Of a DNA stretch of 50,515 nucleotides, positions 28,372 to 36,453 are shown in pieces. This DNA comes from Caulobacter sp. (GTDB lineage: Bacteria; Pseudomonadota; Alphaproteobacteria; Caulobacterales; Caulobacteraceae). The notes below the pieces were generated by a model that had not been told where the DNA came from, did not search any database, and saw nothing but the letters and a program-made list of their open reading frames with translations. Both the position numbers and the translations under genes were made by a program. Where the stretch lies: contig JAHBYC010000019.1 of NCBI GenBank assembly GCA_019636175.1, positions 1 through 50,515 on the forward strand. Direction: 5' to 3'. How positions within the stretch are numbered: position 1 is the stretch's first letter; every line of letters starts with the position of its first letter.

Positions 28372-29088
28372 ATGATCCTCGCCGTCCTCCAGGCCCGCAT
28401 GAGCTCCACCCGCCTGCCGGGCAAGGTGATGATGCCGTTGGCCGGGGCGCCGATGCTGGTGCGGCAGATCGAGCGGGTGGCGCGCAGCCGGCGCATCGAC
28501 CGCATCGTGGTGGCCACCAGCGCCAATCCGCTGGACGATGTCCTCGAGAAGACCGCCCGACGCGAAGGGATCGCGGTGCATCGCGGGCCGCTCGACAATG
28601 TGCTGGAACGGTTCCTCGGCGCCCTGGCCGCCCATCCGGCGCAGACGGTGGTGCGGTTGACCGCCGACTGCCCCTTCGCCGACCCGGATATCATCGACGA
28701 GACCATTGAGGTGTTCGAGGCCAGCGGCGCCGACTACGCCAGTAACACCCCGCCGCACCGCACCTTTCCCAAGGGCCTCGATATCGAGGTGATGACCGCC
28801 GACGCCCTGCGCCGCGCCGGCGAGCTGGCGACCAGCGACGAGGAACGCGAGCACGTCACCTGGGGCATCTACAACCGCCCCGAAACCTTCCGCCTCGCCT
28901 ACCACAGCCAGGCCGCCGACGAGGGGGAGGTGCGATGGACCGTCGACCGGCCCGACGACTACGCCTTCGCCGCCGCCGTCTATGACGCCCTCTATCCGGC
29001 CAACCGCGCCTTCACCTCCGACGCCGTCCGGGCCTTCGTCCGCGGCCGGCCGGACCTGTTGACCTTCGGCGGCGACCGGCGGGCATGA
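28372..29088 (+). CDS. SpsF/PseF-like nonulosonic acid cytidylyltransferase
   Basis: A 238-residue protein of the CMP-NeuAc/KDO-synthetase type that activates a nine-carbon sugar with CTP. The N-terminal nucleotide-binding motif is 'AVLQARMSSTRLPGKVMMPLAGAPML', followed by 'TADCPFADPDIIDETIEVF' and the SpsF-type central part 'TFPKGLDIEVMTADALRRAGELATSDEEREHVTWGIYN'. With the neighbouring PseG-like and PseI genes the likely product is CMP-pseudaminic acid, used on flagellin or surface glycans. The next gene overlaps it by four bases (ATGA), so the two are translationally coupled. Similar proteins also appear with other sugars, so PseF itself is a probable, not certain, call. Confidence 0.88.
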   Translation: MILAVLQARMSSTRLPGKVMMPLAGAPMLVRQIERVARSRRIDRIVVATSANPLDDVLEKTARREGIAVHRGPLDNVLERFLGALAAHPAQTVVRLTADCPFADPDIIDETIEVFEASGADYASNTPPHRTFPKGLDIEVMTADALRRAGELATSDEEREHVTWGIYNRPETFRLAYHSQAADEGEVRWTVDRPDDYAFAAAVYDALYPANRAFTSDAVRAFVRGRPDLLTFGGDRRA

Positions 29089-30176
29089 GCCGGACCATCC
29101 TCTTCGTCTGCGACGCGGGACCCGAGGTCGGCGGCGGCCATGTCATGCGATGTCTGACCCTCGCCGCCGCGCTGAGCGCCCGGGGCGCCCGATGTCGCTT
29201 TCTCGCTCCGCCGCCGGTCGGCGACCTGCTCGAGGCCTTCGCTCCGGACCTGGACAGGATCGCCGTGGAGGACGGCCAGCCGGACCGGCTGATCGCCGCC
29301 TGCCAGGCGACGGACGCCGACATGGTGGTGTTCGATCACTACGGGCTGGGCGCCGCCGACCATCGCGCCGGGGCCGGCGATCGACCCGCGATGGTCATCG
29401 ATGATCTGGCCGACCGGCCGCTGGGCGCCGATCTGCTGCTCGACTCGGGCCTCAGCCGCGCCTCCGAAGACTATGACGGCCTGGTTCAGGAGGCTTGCCG
29501 CCGCCTGATCGGTCCCGCCTTCGCGCCGGTCCGGCCGGGCTTTTGCGACCTTAGACAGGGCGCCCTCGCCCGCCGTCTCTCCGGGCCGCCGCCGGGCCGC
29601 ATCCTTGTCTCCCTGGGCCTTGGCGACCTTAACGCGATCACCGGGCGGGTCGTCGAACGGTTGCTGCCGGTCACCGAGGACATGGCCATCGACGTGGTGC
29701 TCGGCGGCGCGGCGCCGAGCCTGAGCAAGGTCTCGGCTTTGGCCCTGGTCTATCCACGGGTCAGCCTGCACATCGACACCCCGGACATGGCCGGACTTGT
29801 CGCCGCCGCCGACATCGCGGTGGGCGGCGGCGGGTCCAGCAGCTGGGAACGGTGCGTCCTGGGGCTTCCCACCGTCCTGCTGATCCTGGCCGACAACCAG
29901 CGTCCTTCGGCCAGAGCCCTGGAGGCCGCCGGCGCCGCCCTGGCGCTTGAGGTCTCCGCGCCCGAATTCGAAGGGGCGCTGCAGGAGGACGTCATCCGGC
30001 TGATGGTCGACGACCGCCTGCGGCTCGGTATGTCCCTGGCCGCCGCCGAGGTCTGTGACGGTCTGGGCGCGGACCGCGTCGCGGATGCGGTGATGGAGCT
30101 CCTCGAATCCGTCTCCCGCTCGCCGGGAGAAGGTGGCCCTCGCAGCGGGTCGGATGAGGGCGGCCCGGAGACCTGA
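29085..30176 (+). CDS. PseG-like UDP-sugar hydrolase (GT28-related)
   Basis: A 363-residue protein related to PseG, which removes UDP from 2,4-diacetamido-trideoxy-altrose before PseI acts. The family's catalytic histidine loop is 'GPEVGGGHVMRCLTLAAAL' (H19), and the MurG-like C-terminal half has 'ADIAVGGGGSSSWERCVLGLPTVLLILADNQRP'. The length exceeds typical PseG (about 275-350 residues). The last 20 or so residues (SPGEGGPRSGSDEGG region) are encoded by a family C repeat unit, so the tail is unlikely to be conserved. It overlaps the PseF-like gene by four bases. Confidence 0.86.
   Translation: MSRTILFVCDAGPEVGGGHVMRCLTLAAALSARGARCRFLAPPPVGDLLEAFAPDLDRIAVEDGQPDRLIAACQATDADMVVFDHYGLGAADHRAGAGDRPAMVIDDLADRPLGADLLLDSGLSRASEDYDGLVQEACRRLIGPAFAPVRPGFCDLRQGALARRLSGPPPGRILVSLGLGDLNAITGRVVERLLPVTEDMAIDVVLGGAAPSLSKVSALALVYPRVSLHIDTPDMAGLVAAADIAVGGGGSSSWERCVLGLPTVLLILADNQRPSARALEAAGAALALEVSAPEFEGALQEDVIRLMVDDRLRLGMSLAAAEVCDGLGADRVADAVMELLESVSRSPGEGGPRSGSDEGGPET
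30115..30165. repeat. Family C repeat unit forming the 3' end of the PseG-like gene
   Basis: TCTCCCGCTCGCCGGGAGAA forms a hairpin and is followed by GGTGGCCCTCGCAGCGGGTC and GGATGAGGG, matching the order in the element at 10059-10216. The unit lies inside the last codons of the PseG-like gene. Confidence 0.7.
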
Positions 30177-30241
30177 AGGTCGGCGAAAGCGCTATGACTA
30201 TCATCGCCACGCGGGACCTCTGGCTCCGCCGGCGCCGGTTG

Positions 30242-31297
30242 CTACTCCACCATTGACCAGTCCAGCGGCTCGCCCCGCTTCAGATCCCGCGCCGCGCGCC
30301 GGCCCAGCACTTTGTCGGTCTCCCCCGGCGGCAGGCCGGCGCCGGGCCGCACCGAGCGGACATTGTCCCGGGTCAGCGCCTCGCCCGCCGCGACATCCGC
30401 GGTGACGTAGAGGGACCGCCGGAACTGGATGTTGCCCCGCTCCGAGCCCAGCAGGTCATAATGGGCCTGGCCGAGCGAGGCCCAGGCGTCACGGCAATCG
30501 CGCACCAGCGCGGCGAACTCGTCGGGCTCCAGGCTGAAGGCGGCGTCCGGACCGCCATCGGCGCGCGCCAGGGTAAAATGCTTCTCGATCACGCAGGCGC
30601 CGAGCGCAACGGCGGCCACCGAGGCGGCGGTCCCCGGCGTATGGTCGGACAGGCCGGTCAGACAGCCCAGCCGCCCGGCCATGTCGGCGACGGTGCGGAC
30701 ATTGGCGTCGGCGAAGGTGGCCGGATAGCTGGACACGCAATGCAGCATCACCACCCCCGGCGCCCCGGCCGCCAGGGCCGCGTCGCGGGCGGCGGTCATC
30801 TCCGACAGGTTGGCCATGCCGGTCGAAATGATCAACGGCCTTCCATGCCGGGCGGCGTAGCGGATCAGCGGCAGGTCGACGGCCTCGAAGGAAGCGATCT
30901 TGTAGGCCGGCGCGTTCAGGCCGGCGAGCAGGTCGACGGCGGTTTCGTCGAAGGGGCTGGAGAACAGGGTCACCCCAAGCTCCGCCGCCCGGGCGAACAG
31001 GGCCGCATGCCATTCGTAGGGCGTCTGGGCCTCGGCATAGAGCTCATGCAGGGTGCGGCCGTCCCACAGGCCGCCGTGGATGCGAAACTCCGGCCGGTCG
31101 ACATCCAGGGTGATGGTGTCGGCGGTATAGGTCTGGATCTTGATGGCGTCGGCGCCCGTCTCGGCGGCGGCCTCGATCATCGTCAGGGCGCGGTCCAGGC
31201 TGCCGTTGTGATTGCCTGACAGCTCGCAGATCACATAGGGCGGGTGCTCCGGCCCGATCGGTCGGCCGGCGATGGCAAGGGACGAAGCGCGGTTCAT
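30242..31297 (-). CDS. pseI: Pseudaminic acid synthase (NeuB family)
   Basis: A 351-residue enzyme that condenses a six-carbon diacetamido sugar with phosphoenolpyruvate to make the nine-carbon pseudaminic acid. The TIM-barrel domain opens 'YVICELSGNHNGSLDRALTMIEAAAETGADAIKIQTYTADT' and includes 'LWDGRTLHELYAEAQTPYEWH', a segment characteristic of PseI rather than sialic acid NeuB. 'CVIEKHFTLARADGGPDAAFSLEPDEF' closes the barrel. A C-terminal antifreeze-like SAF domain ('SLYVTADVAAGEALTRDNVRSVRPGAGLPPGE') covers about 285-351. I start it at 31297. It is convergent with the PseG-like gene. Confidence 0.93.
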   Translation of the reverse strand: MNRASSLAIAGRPIGPEHPPYVICELSGNHNGSLDRALTMIEAAAETGADAIKIQTYTADTITLDVDRPEFRIHGGLWDGRTLHELYAEAQTPYEWHAALFARAAELGVTLFSSPFDETAVDLLAGLNAPAYKIASFEAVDLPLIRYAARHGRPLIISTGMANLSEMTAARDAALAAGAPGVVMLHCVSSYPATFADANVRTVADMAGRLGCLTGLSDHTPGTAASVAAVALGACVIEKHFTLARADGGPDAAFSLEPDEFAALVRDCRDAWASLGQAHYDLLGSERGNIQFRRSLYVTADVAAGEALTRDNVRSVRPGAGLPPGETDKVLGRRAARDLKRGEPLDWSMVE

Positions 31298-31343
31298 GCC
31301 GGGACTGTCCGCCCGCAAGGTTAAGAAAGCCGGTGACGACCTG

Positions 31344-31619
31344 TCATCGCACCGTCTCCTTTTCCCGGGGGGCGGAGACTTTCCGCGTCCGGGTCTGCGC
31401 CTTGGGCTTTGGCAGCAGGCGAAAACGGGTCTGGCACCAGGCAAAGCCGACGCCGACGTCGATCAGGGCGTCGGACCGACCGCAGGGACAGGCAAACCCC
31501 ATGACGTCGATCACCCGATAGGTTTCACCCGCGACCAGGGGCACCTGTTCGCCGGTCACATGATTGGGGGCGGCGTTGACGCAAAGAACCAGATCGCCGG
31601 GGCCGACAGCGTCAGTCAT
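31344..31619 (-). CDS. Small cysteine-containing protein of unknown function
   Basis: A 91-residue protein starting at the ATG at 31619; the frame is open further upstream but that part has no protein-like character. The first 70 residues look like a small SH3/KOW-type barrel ('VGPGDLVLCVNAAPNHVTGEQVPLVAGETYRVIDVMG') with four cysteines (C13, C44, C46, C62) that could bind a metal, and the tail is basic ('KPKAQTRTRKV'). It resembles small proteins seen in alphaproteobacterial phages and chromosomes, which have no known role. It lies 46 bases upstream of pseI on the same strand. Confidence 0.65.
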   Translation of the reverse strand: MTDAVGPGDLVLCVNAAPNHVTGEQVPLVAGETYRVIDVMGFACPCGRSDALIDVGVGFAWCQTRFRLLPKPKAQTRTRKVSAPREKETVR

Positions 31620-31782
31620 GGGAGTCCATCCAGGCCAGAACCCCGATTTTACGGCCTGAGCCCGGTGAGGCAAGGGCATGCCCGGACCTGAGCGAATGGC
31701 CGGTCTTTCGCCCCGATTGACCACCATCGGCGCCGACCGTAGGCTGACGAAATCACCCCCAAGCTGGGGACAGCGGAACCCG

Positions 31783-32832
31783 ATGCCCAGAAAATCGACC
31801 GGTATTGCGGCTTCGCCCGTCGCCGCCTCCGGACCGGCGAGTCTCGGGGAGTTGCAGCAGCATCTGGCGGCGATCGTTGAATCGTCTCACGACGCGATCC
31901 TGTCCAAGACCCTCGATGGCGTCATCACCAGCTGGAACAACGGCGCCCGGCAGCTGTTCGGCTACACCGCCGAAGAGGTCATCGGCCAGTCGATCATGTT
32001 GCTGATCCCCGAGGACCGCCTGGACGAGGAACCGGCAATCATCGCCCGCCTGCGCAAGGGCGAGCGGATCGACCACTATGAGACCGTGCGCCGTCGCAAG
32101 GATGGCGGCCTGATCGACATTTCCCTGACCGTCTCGCCCATCCGTGACGCCAGCGGCAAGGTGGTCGGCGCCTCCAAGATCGCCCGTGACATCACCGATC
32201 ACCGCCGGACGATCGAACAGCGGGACCTGCTGCTCGGTGAGATGCAGCATCGGGTCAAAAACCTGGCGGCCGTCATCGACGCGCTGGCGAGGCAATCCCA
32301 GCCCGAGGGCGACGAGGCCGTTGCGACGTTCGTGAAGACCTTTCTTGGCCGGGTGCATGCCCTGCTTTCGACCGGCGAGCTGGTCGTGACCTCGTCAAGA
32401 CGCGAGGCGGAACTGCGCCGGGTGCTGGAAACCGTGCTGGCCCCGTTCATCAATCCCTCGGTTGACCCGCCCTTCAGACTGGAAGGGCCGCCTCTGGCCT
32501 TGCCCGAACAGACCCTGGGCTCGCTGACCCTGGCCTTTCACGAGCTGGCCACCAACGCCCTGAAATACGGAGCGCTCAAATGCCCGACCGGACAGGTGGC
32601 CATCACCTGGTCCGTCGCGCCCGAGCCTGACGGCGAACGGGTGACCATAGACTGGAAGGAAACCGGCGGCGCCCCGCTCAACGCCGAGCCGACCCGCAAG
32701 GGCTTCGGCAGCCGGGTCGTGCGATCGGCCGTGTCGAGGGAGCGGGAGGGCCAGACCCTGGTCGCCTACGAGCCGGACGGGCTGGCCTGCCGCTTCAGTT
32801 TTATTGGTGAGACCCGTCCACCCGGGTCATAG
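31783..32832 (+). CDS. PAS-domain HWE-family sensor histidine kinase
   Basis: A 349-residue cytoplasmic kinase. A PAS sensor domain covers about 20-145 ('AAIVESSHDAILSKTLDGVITSWNNGARQLFGYTAEEVIGQS'), ending with the PAC motif 'VVGASKIARDITDHRRTIEQ'. The HWE kinase core follows, with the phosphorylated histidine in 'LLGEMQHRVKNLAAVIDALARQ', the ATP-binding N box 'FHELATNALKYGAL', 'WKETGGAP' and 'GFGSRVV'. No membrane segment is present, so the signal is likely internal (redox, light or a small molecule). I start it at 31783. No response regulator is adjacent; in alphaproteobacteria such kinases often feed the general stress response. Confidence 0.92.
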   Translation: MPRKSTGIAASPVAASGPASLGELQQHLAAIVESSHDAILSKTLDGVITSWNNGARQLFGYTAEEVIGQSIMLLIPEDRLDEEPAIIARLRKGERIDHYETVRRRKDGGLIDISLTVSPIRDASGKVVGASKIARDITDHRRTIEQRDLLLGEMQHRVKNLAAVIDALARQSQPEGDEAVATFVKTFLGRVHALLSTGELVVTSSRREAELRRVLETVLAPFINPSVDPPFRLEGPPLALPEQTLGSLTLAFHELATNALKYGALKCPTGQVAITWSVAPEPDGERVTIDWKETGGAPLNAEPTRKGFGSRVVRSAVSREREGQTLVAYEPDGLACRFSFIGETRPPGS

Positions 32833-32877
32833 CGAGGGCCGGCAAGACCGCTCGACCACGCGGGCGGGAGCGGATCA

Positions 32878-33066
32878 TCAAGCGGCGCCCTGATCGTCGT
32901 TATTGGGCTTCTCATCCTTCTTCGTCCGCGCCTGCATCGACACCCCGAAGGAGATGCCGATCGCCACCCCGATCGGCAGCCAAAGGCCGATGTTGTGCAT
33001 GGCAACGCCGACCTCTGCACCGATCGCCACGCCAAAAGCGACGCCAAAGGCCATTCCGTTCTTCAT
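32878..33066 (-). CDS. Small glycine-zipper membrane protein
   Basis: A 62-residue protein (MKNGMAFGVAFGVAIGAEVGVAMHNIG...) whose start at 33066 is supported by GGAG seven bases upstream; an ATG eight codons earlier is possible. The first 50 residues form two hydrophobic segments in which glycine recurs every fourth residue (GVAFGVAIGAEVG and GVAIGISFGVS), a glycine-zipper pattern expected for packed membrane helices. The C-terminal 12 residues are polar and charged. The function is unknown. Confidence 0.7.
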   Translation of the reverse strand: MKNGMAFGVAFGVAIGAEVGVAMHNIGLWLPIGVAIGISFGVSMQARTKKDEKPNNDDQGAA

Positions 33067-33280
33067 GGCTTTGCTCCTTTTCGAACGCATCGGGTGATCG
33101 GGCGCCACAGCGCTGGCCGCGACAGAGCTGATCACTCCATGAGACTTGCCGGCCTACTCTGTCGTCGAGCAGCGTCGCGATCCAGTCCCCGACGGCGTTT
33201 CAGAGCCCGCCGCCGGTCCCGGCCTGCGGCGCGTCAAAGCCCCATCGCATACAGACGGAATCGACCCTATATCAGCGGCC

Positions 33281-34276
33281 ATGTCGAGCTCCGCCCCCCG
33301 CACCACTCGCTGCCTGATCATCGGATCGGGTCCCGCCGGCTACAGCGCCGCCATCTACGCCGCGCGCGCCCTGCTCAAGCCGGTGCTGATCGCCGGCATC
33401 CAGCCCGGCGGCCAGCTGACCATCACCACCGATGTCGAGAACTATCCCGGCTTCGCCGACGTGATCCAGGGTCCCTGGCTGATGGACCAGATGAAGGCCC
33501 AGGCCGAGCATGTGGGAACCGAGTTCGTCAGCGACATCGTGCTGTCGGCCGATCTCTCGAAGCGGCCCTTCCACATCAAGTGCGACAGCGGCGAGGAATG
33601 GCTGGCGGAGACCCTGATCATCGCCACCGGCGCCCAGGCCAAGTGGCTGGGTCTGGACAGCGAGATGAAGTTCCAGGGCTTCGGCGTCAGCGCCTGCGCC
33701 ACCTGCGACGGCTTCTTCTACCGCGGCAAGGACGTCGTGGTGGTCGGCGGCGGCAACACCGCCGTTGAGGAAGCCCTGTTCCTCACCAACTTCGCCTCCA
33801 AGGTGACGCTCGTGCATCGCCGCGATCACCTGCGGGCCGAAAAAATCCTGCAGGAGCGGCTGTTCGCCCATCCGAAGATCGAGGTGATCTGGGACCATGC
33901 GGTCGACGAGGTGACCGGCCAGACCGACCCGCTGGGCGTCACCGGCGTGCGGCTGAAATCGACGCTCAACGGCGAGACCCGCGACGTCCCCTGCGACGGG
34001 GTGTTCATCGCCATCGGCCACGCCCCCGCCTCGGAGTTGTTCAAGGGCCAGCTGGCCATGGACGCGGGCGGCTATCTGGACGTCAAGCCCGGCACGGCCT
34101 CGACCGCCATCGCCGGAGTGTTCGCGGCCGGCGACGTCACCGACGACGTCTATCGCCAGGCGGTGACGGCGGCGGGCATGGGCTGCATGGCCGCCCTGGA
34201 GGCCGTGCGCTTCCTGGCCGAACAGGACCATGAGGTCGCCAGCCACAAGGAAGCCGAGAAGATCGGCACATGGTGA
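33281..34276 (+). CDS. trxB: Thioredoxin reductase
   Basis: A 331-residue FAD and NADPH flavoprotein that reduces thioredoxin. The FAD motif is 'CLIIGSGPAGYSAAIYAARA', the redox-active pair is in 'ACATCDGFFYRGKDVVVVGGGNTA' (CATC), with the NADPH motif directly after it, and the C-terminal FAD segment is 'GVFAAGDVTDDVYRQAVTAAGMGCMAALEA'. I start it at the ATG at 33281; the frame is open to 33146, but the extension has no family match. The GNAT gene overlaps its last seven bases. Confidence 0.97.
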   Translation: MSSSAPRTTRCLIIGSGPAGYSAAIYAARALLKPVLIAGIQPGGQLTITTDVENYPGFADVIQGPWLMDQMKAQAEHVGTEFVSDIVLSADLSKRPFHIKCDSGEEWLAETLIIATGAQAKWLGLDSEMKFQGFGVSACATCDGFFYRGKDVVVVGGGNTAVEEALFLTNFASKVTLVHRRDHLRAEKILQERLFAHPKIEVIWDHAVDEVTGQTDPLGVTGVRLKSTLNGETRDVPCDGVFIAIGHAPASELFKGQLAMDAGGYLDVKPGTASTAIAGVFAAGDVTDDVYRQAVTAAGMGCMAALEAVRFLAEQDHEVASHKEAEKIGTW

Positions 34277-34758
34277 CAATCCGGGCGGCCGGGGACGGCG
34301 ATGCGGCGGCGATCGACGCCGTGGTCCGCGCCGCCTTCGGCCAGCCGGACGAAGCGGCCCTGGTCGCCCGGCTGAGGGCCGACGGCGATGCGGTGGTCGA
34401 ACTGGTCGCCGAGGAGGCCGGCGCGATTGTCGGCCATGTCCTGTTCAGCCGCCTGACCACCGACAACGGCGCCCTCTTCGCGGCCCTCGCGCCCCTCTCC
34501 GTCGCCCCCGAGCGGCAACGGGATGGCCTGGGCCTGGCGTTGATGGAGACCGGTCACGCCCTGTGCGCCATGGCCGGGGTCGACGCCGTCGTCGTCCTGG
34601 GTCACCCGGCCTACTATCCCCGCGCCGGCTATTCGGCCCTTGCGGCCCGCGCGATCAAGGCCCCCTTCTCCGGACCGTCCTTCATGGCCCTCGAACTGAA
34701 GCCGGGCGCCCTGGCGGCGCCGGTCGCTGTCGCCTACGCGCCCGCCTTCGGCCTCTGA
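34270..34758 (+). CDS. GNAT-family N-acetyltransferase (YhbS-like)
   Basis: A 162-residue single GNAT domain of the YhbS type ('GHVLFSRL', then 'LAPLSVAPERQRDGLGLALMETGHALCAMAGVDAVVVLGHPAYYPRAGYSAL'). The acetyl-CoA loop R-Q-R-D-G-L-G and the 'GHPAYYPRAGY' segment are characteristic. The substrate is unknown. It overlaps trxB by seven bases and is probably translated from the same message. Confidence 0.9.
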   Translation: MVTIRAAGDGDAAAIDAVVRAAFGQPDEAALVARLRADGDAVVELVAEEAGAIVGHVLFSRLTTDNGALFAALAPLSVAPERQRDGLGLALMETGHALCAMAGVDAVVVLGHPAYYPRAGYSALAARAIKAPFSGPSFMALELKPGALAAPVAVAYAPAFGL

Positions 34759-34774
34759 AAGTCCGCTTTTCCGC

Positions 34775-36046
34775 CTAGTCGCGTCGGCGCCCGACCGGAA
34801 GGTCGCCGGGCGTGGAGGTCCCGGGCTCCGGCGCCTTGGCGGGCGTCCCGGGAGACGGGGCAGGCGCCGGGGCGGGTGGAGGCGCGGGCGCCGGCGGTCG
34901 CGGCGCGGTGCTGATCGGCGCATCGGGGTCATCCTCGATGGCCTTGAGCTTGGCGTTGATGTCCGCCACCTCCTCGGGCGTCGGCGCGCGCCGGGTCGGG
35001 GTCAGGACCCCGGGCTGGCGAACCGACTCCTGCCCGGCCGGCCCCGGGACGGTGACCGTGTAGCTCTGGGTCGCCCCGTCCAGCGACAGCACCACGGTCC
35101 GGGTCGCCTGGCTGAGGGCCGCGCCGGCGCCGGCCGGCTCGTCCGGCAGCAGCCCCTGCCCCTGGGTGCGGGCGTCGAGTCCCTCGAGAATGGCCCGGCT
35201 GAGATTGGCCTCGCCGCCCGCGTAGCGGCCGTTGAAGGCCGGCGGCAGGCCCCAGGGGCCGGTCCAGCGATAGAAGATATGCCGCCCGATGGTGGTGATC
35301 CGGTAGAGGGTCGGCGCCCAGTAGGGGGCGACGTAGTCTGCGTGATAGTGGGTCGCGGTGCCAACCGACGGCAGCACGAAACCGCCCAGCGCCCGCTTGG
35401 CCACCCCCTCCGCCCGCGCCCAGATGGCCGGGTTGGGCTCCCGCGCCAGCGAGCCGTCGCAGGTGAAGCTGAACTGACAGCCGGTCAGGCGCAGGCTGCC
35501 CTGATAGACCACCCCGCAGACCGACTTGGGATAGGCCGGGTGGCGCACGCGGTTGAGCACGGTCTGGGCCACCGCCTGCTGCCCCTCCAGCGGCTCCAGC
35601 GCCGCCTCGTAGTAGATCGCCTGGGTCAGGCAACGGATGGCGGCGGCGCGATCCTCGGCGCTGGCCTTCAGAATGAACGGCTTGGCCGGCGGCGGCGGTT
35701 CCGGCGACCCGCTGAGCAGGGCGTTGAGCGATCGCGCCTCCTCCGCCGTCAGGGCGCCCACGCCCAGGACCGGCAGCCGCGACAGATCATAGACTTCCCA
35801 GCCCGGCGTGCGGTCCCAGTAGTCCTTTGCCCGCGCCCCGTCATGACGCCGGGCGAGGGCCAGCATGGCTGGATCCATATCCGCGGTCAGCCGCCGCAGG
35901 GCGACCTCGCCAAAGCCTCGCGCCAGGCTGGCCGTCGCCTCGGCGCGTCCCGACCCCGCCGCCCGCCGATAGTCGGTGGCGCAGCCTGTCAGGGCCAGAA
36001 AGGCCAGCAGCAGGGCGACGAGCGCCAGAGGTCGGGCTTGGCGCAA
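34775..36046 (-). CDS. SleB/CwlJ-family cell wall hydrolase lipoprotein (copy 1)
   Basis: A 423-residue protein with a lipoprotein signal ('LALVALLLAFLALTGC', lipid site C22). The catalytic hydrolase_2 domain lies at about 130-280: 'AAIRCLTQAIYYEAALEPLEGQQAVAQTVLNRVRHPAYPKSVCGVVYQGS' and 'GCQFSFTCDG', with the conserved glutamate of YYEA. It probably cleaves peptidoglycan glycan strands in the periplasm. The last 70 residues are Pro/Ala-rich and disordered. A second protein of the same layout lies at 46433-47575. The gene is preceded by a 34-codon ORF and is convergent with the trxB-GNAT pair. Confidence 0.92.
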   Translation of the reverse strand: MRQARPLALVALLLAFLALTGCATDYRRAAGSGRAEATASLARGFGEVALRRLTADMDPAMLALARRHDGARAKDYWDRTPGWEVYDLSRLPVLGVGALTAEEARSLNALLSGSPEPPPPAKPFILKASAEDRAAAIRCLTQAIYYEAALEPLEGQQAVAQTVLNRVRHPAYPKSVCGVVYQGSLRLTGCQFSFTCDGSLAREPNPAIWARAEGVAKRALGGFVLPSVGTATHYHADYVAPYWAPTLYRITTIGRHIFYRWTGPWGLPPAFNGRYAGGEANLSRAILEGLDARTQGQGLLPDEPAGAGAALSQATRTVVLSLDGATQSYTVTVPGPAGQESVRQPGVLTPTRRAPTPEEVADINAKLKAIEDDPDAPISTAPRPPAPAPPPAPAPAPSPGTPAKAPEPGTSTPGDLPVGRRRD

Positions 36047-36051
36047 GCTGT

Positions 36052-36156
36052 CTACTTGTCGCCGACAGGGGCCATCGACGGGCCGGGCGCGCGACGGCCG
36101 GTCTGCCGTTCGAGGGCGTCGCCGATCGCGGCCCCGATGTCCTTCCTGATCGTCAT
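36052..36156 (-). CDS. Possible 34-residue small protein upstream of the SleB-type gene
   Basis: The ORF reads MTIRKDIGAAIGDALERQTG and continues for 14 residues. GGAG lies six bases before the ATG at 36156, and the stop is five bases before the SleB-type start, so the spacing suits a translated upstream ORF. The composition (an amphipathic helix and a Pro/Gly tail) is protein-like, but the length is too short to be sure, and no family was recognised. Confidence 0.4.
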   Translation of the reverse strand: MTIRKDIGAAIGDALERQTGRRAPGPSMAPVGDK

Positions 36157-36351
36157 GCCGACTCCATCCCTATCGCCCATAGTTGGCGGGCTTGTGGCTT
36201 GTGACAAGGGATTGCGACAGGGTCGATACGCGCAGCGCGGGACGACGGAGGCCCCTCGCATGCGCCGTCGCCGGCGGAACCTGCTCGGCCCAAGCGACGC
36301 CCCCTGACGATTCTCCTTGTGCCCGCCCCATCGCGGGCCTATATGTGAGCC

Positions 36352-36382
36352 GTCACTTATGCTCACTTTTAGCAAAAGTGAC
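36352..36382. promoter_or_regulatory. Operator-like palindrome 1 upstream of nadA
   Basis: TGCTCACTTTTAGCA (36360-36374) is a palindrome with one mismatch. Flanking GTCACTT (36352-36358) and AAGTGAC (36376-36382) extend it around exactly the same centre, giving a 31-base dyad. It probably binds a dimeric repressor; see site 2. Confidence 0.75.
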
Positions 36383-36424
36383 GGGCCGGGCCGCTCTCGT
36401 CCGGCCTTTTCGAGGCTCTAGTAA

Positions 36425-36439
36425 TGCTCACCTTGAGCA
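36425..36439. promoter_or_regulatory. Operator-like palindrome 2 upstream of nadA
   Basis: TGCTCACCTTGAGCA is a perfect dyad, TGCTCA-N3-TGAGCA, 65 bases from site 1 and directly before the nadA ribosome site AAAGGAG. Two matching dyads before an NAD-synthesis operon point to an NAD-responsive repressor; NadQ of alphaproteobacteria is a candidate by inference. Confidence 0.8.
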
Positions 36440-36453
36440 AAAGGAGTTGCGTG

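Noticed and set aside
31678-31782. Upstream extension of the HWE kinase
   Set aside because: It adds a basic, non-conserved stretch; the ATG at 31783 fits the family's usual start just before the PAS domain.
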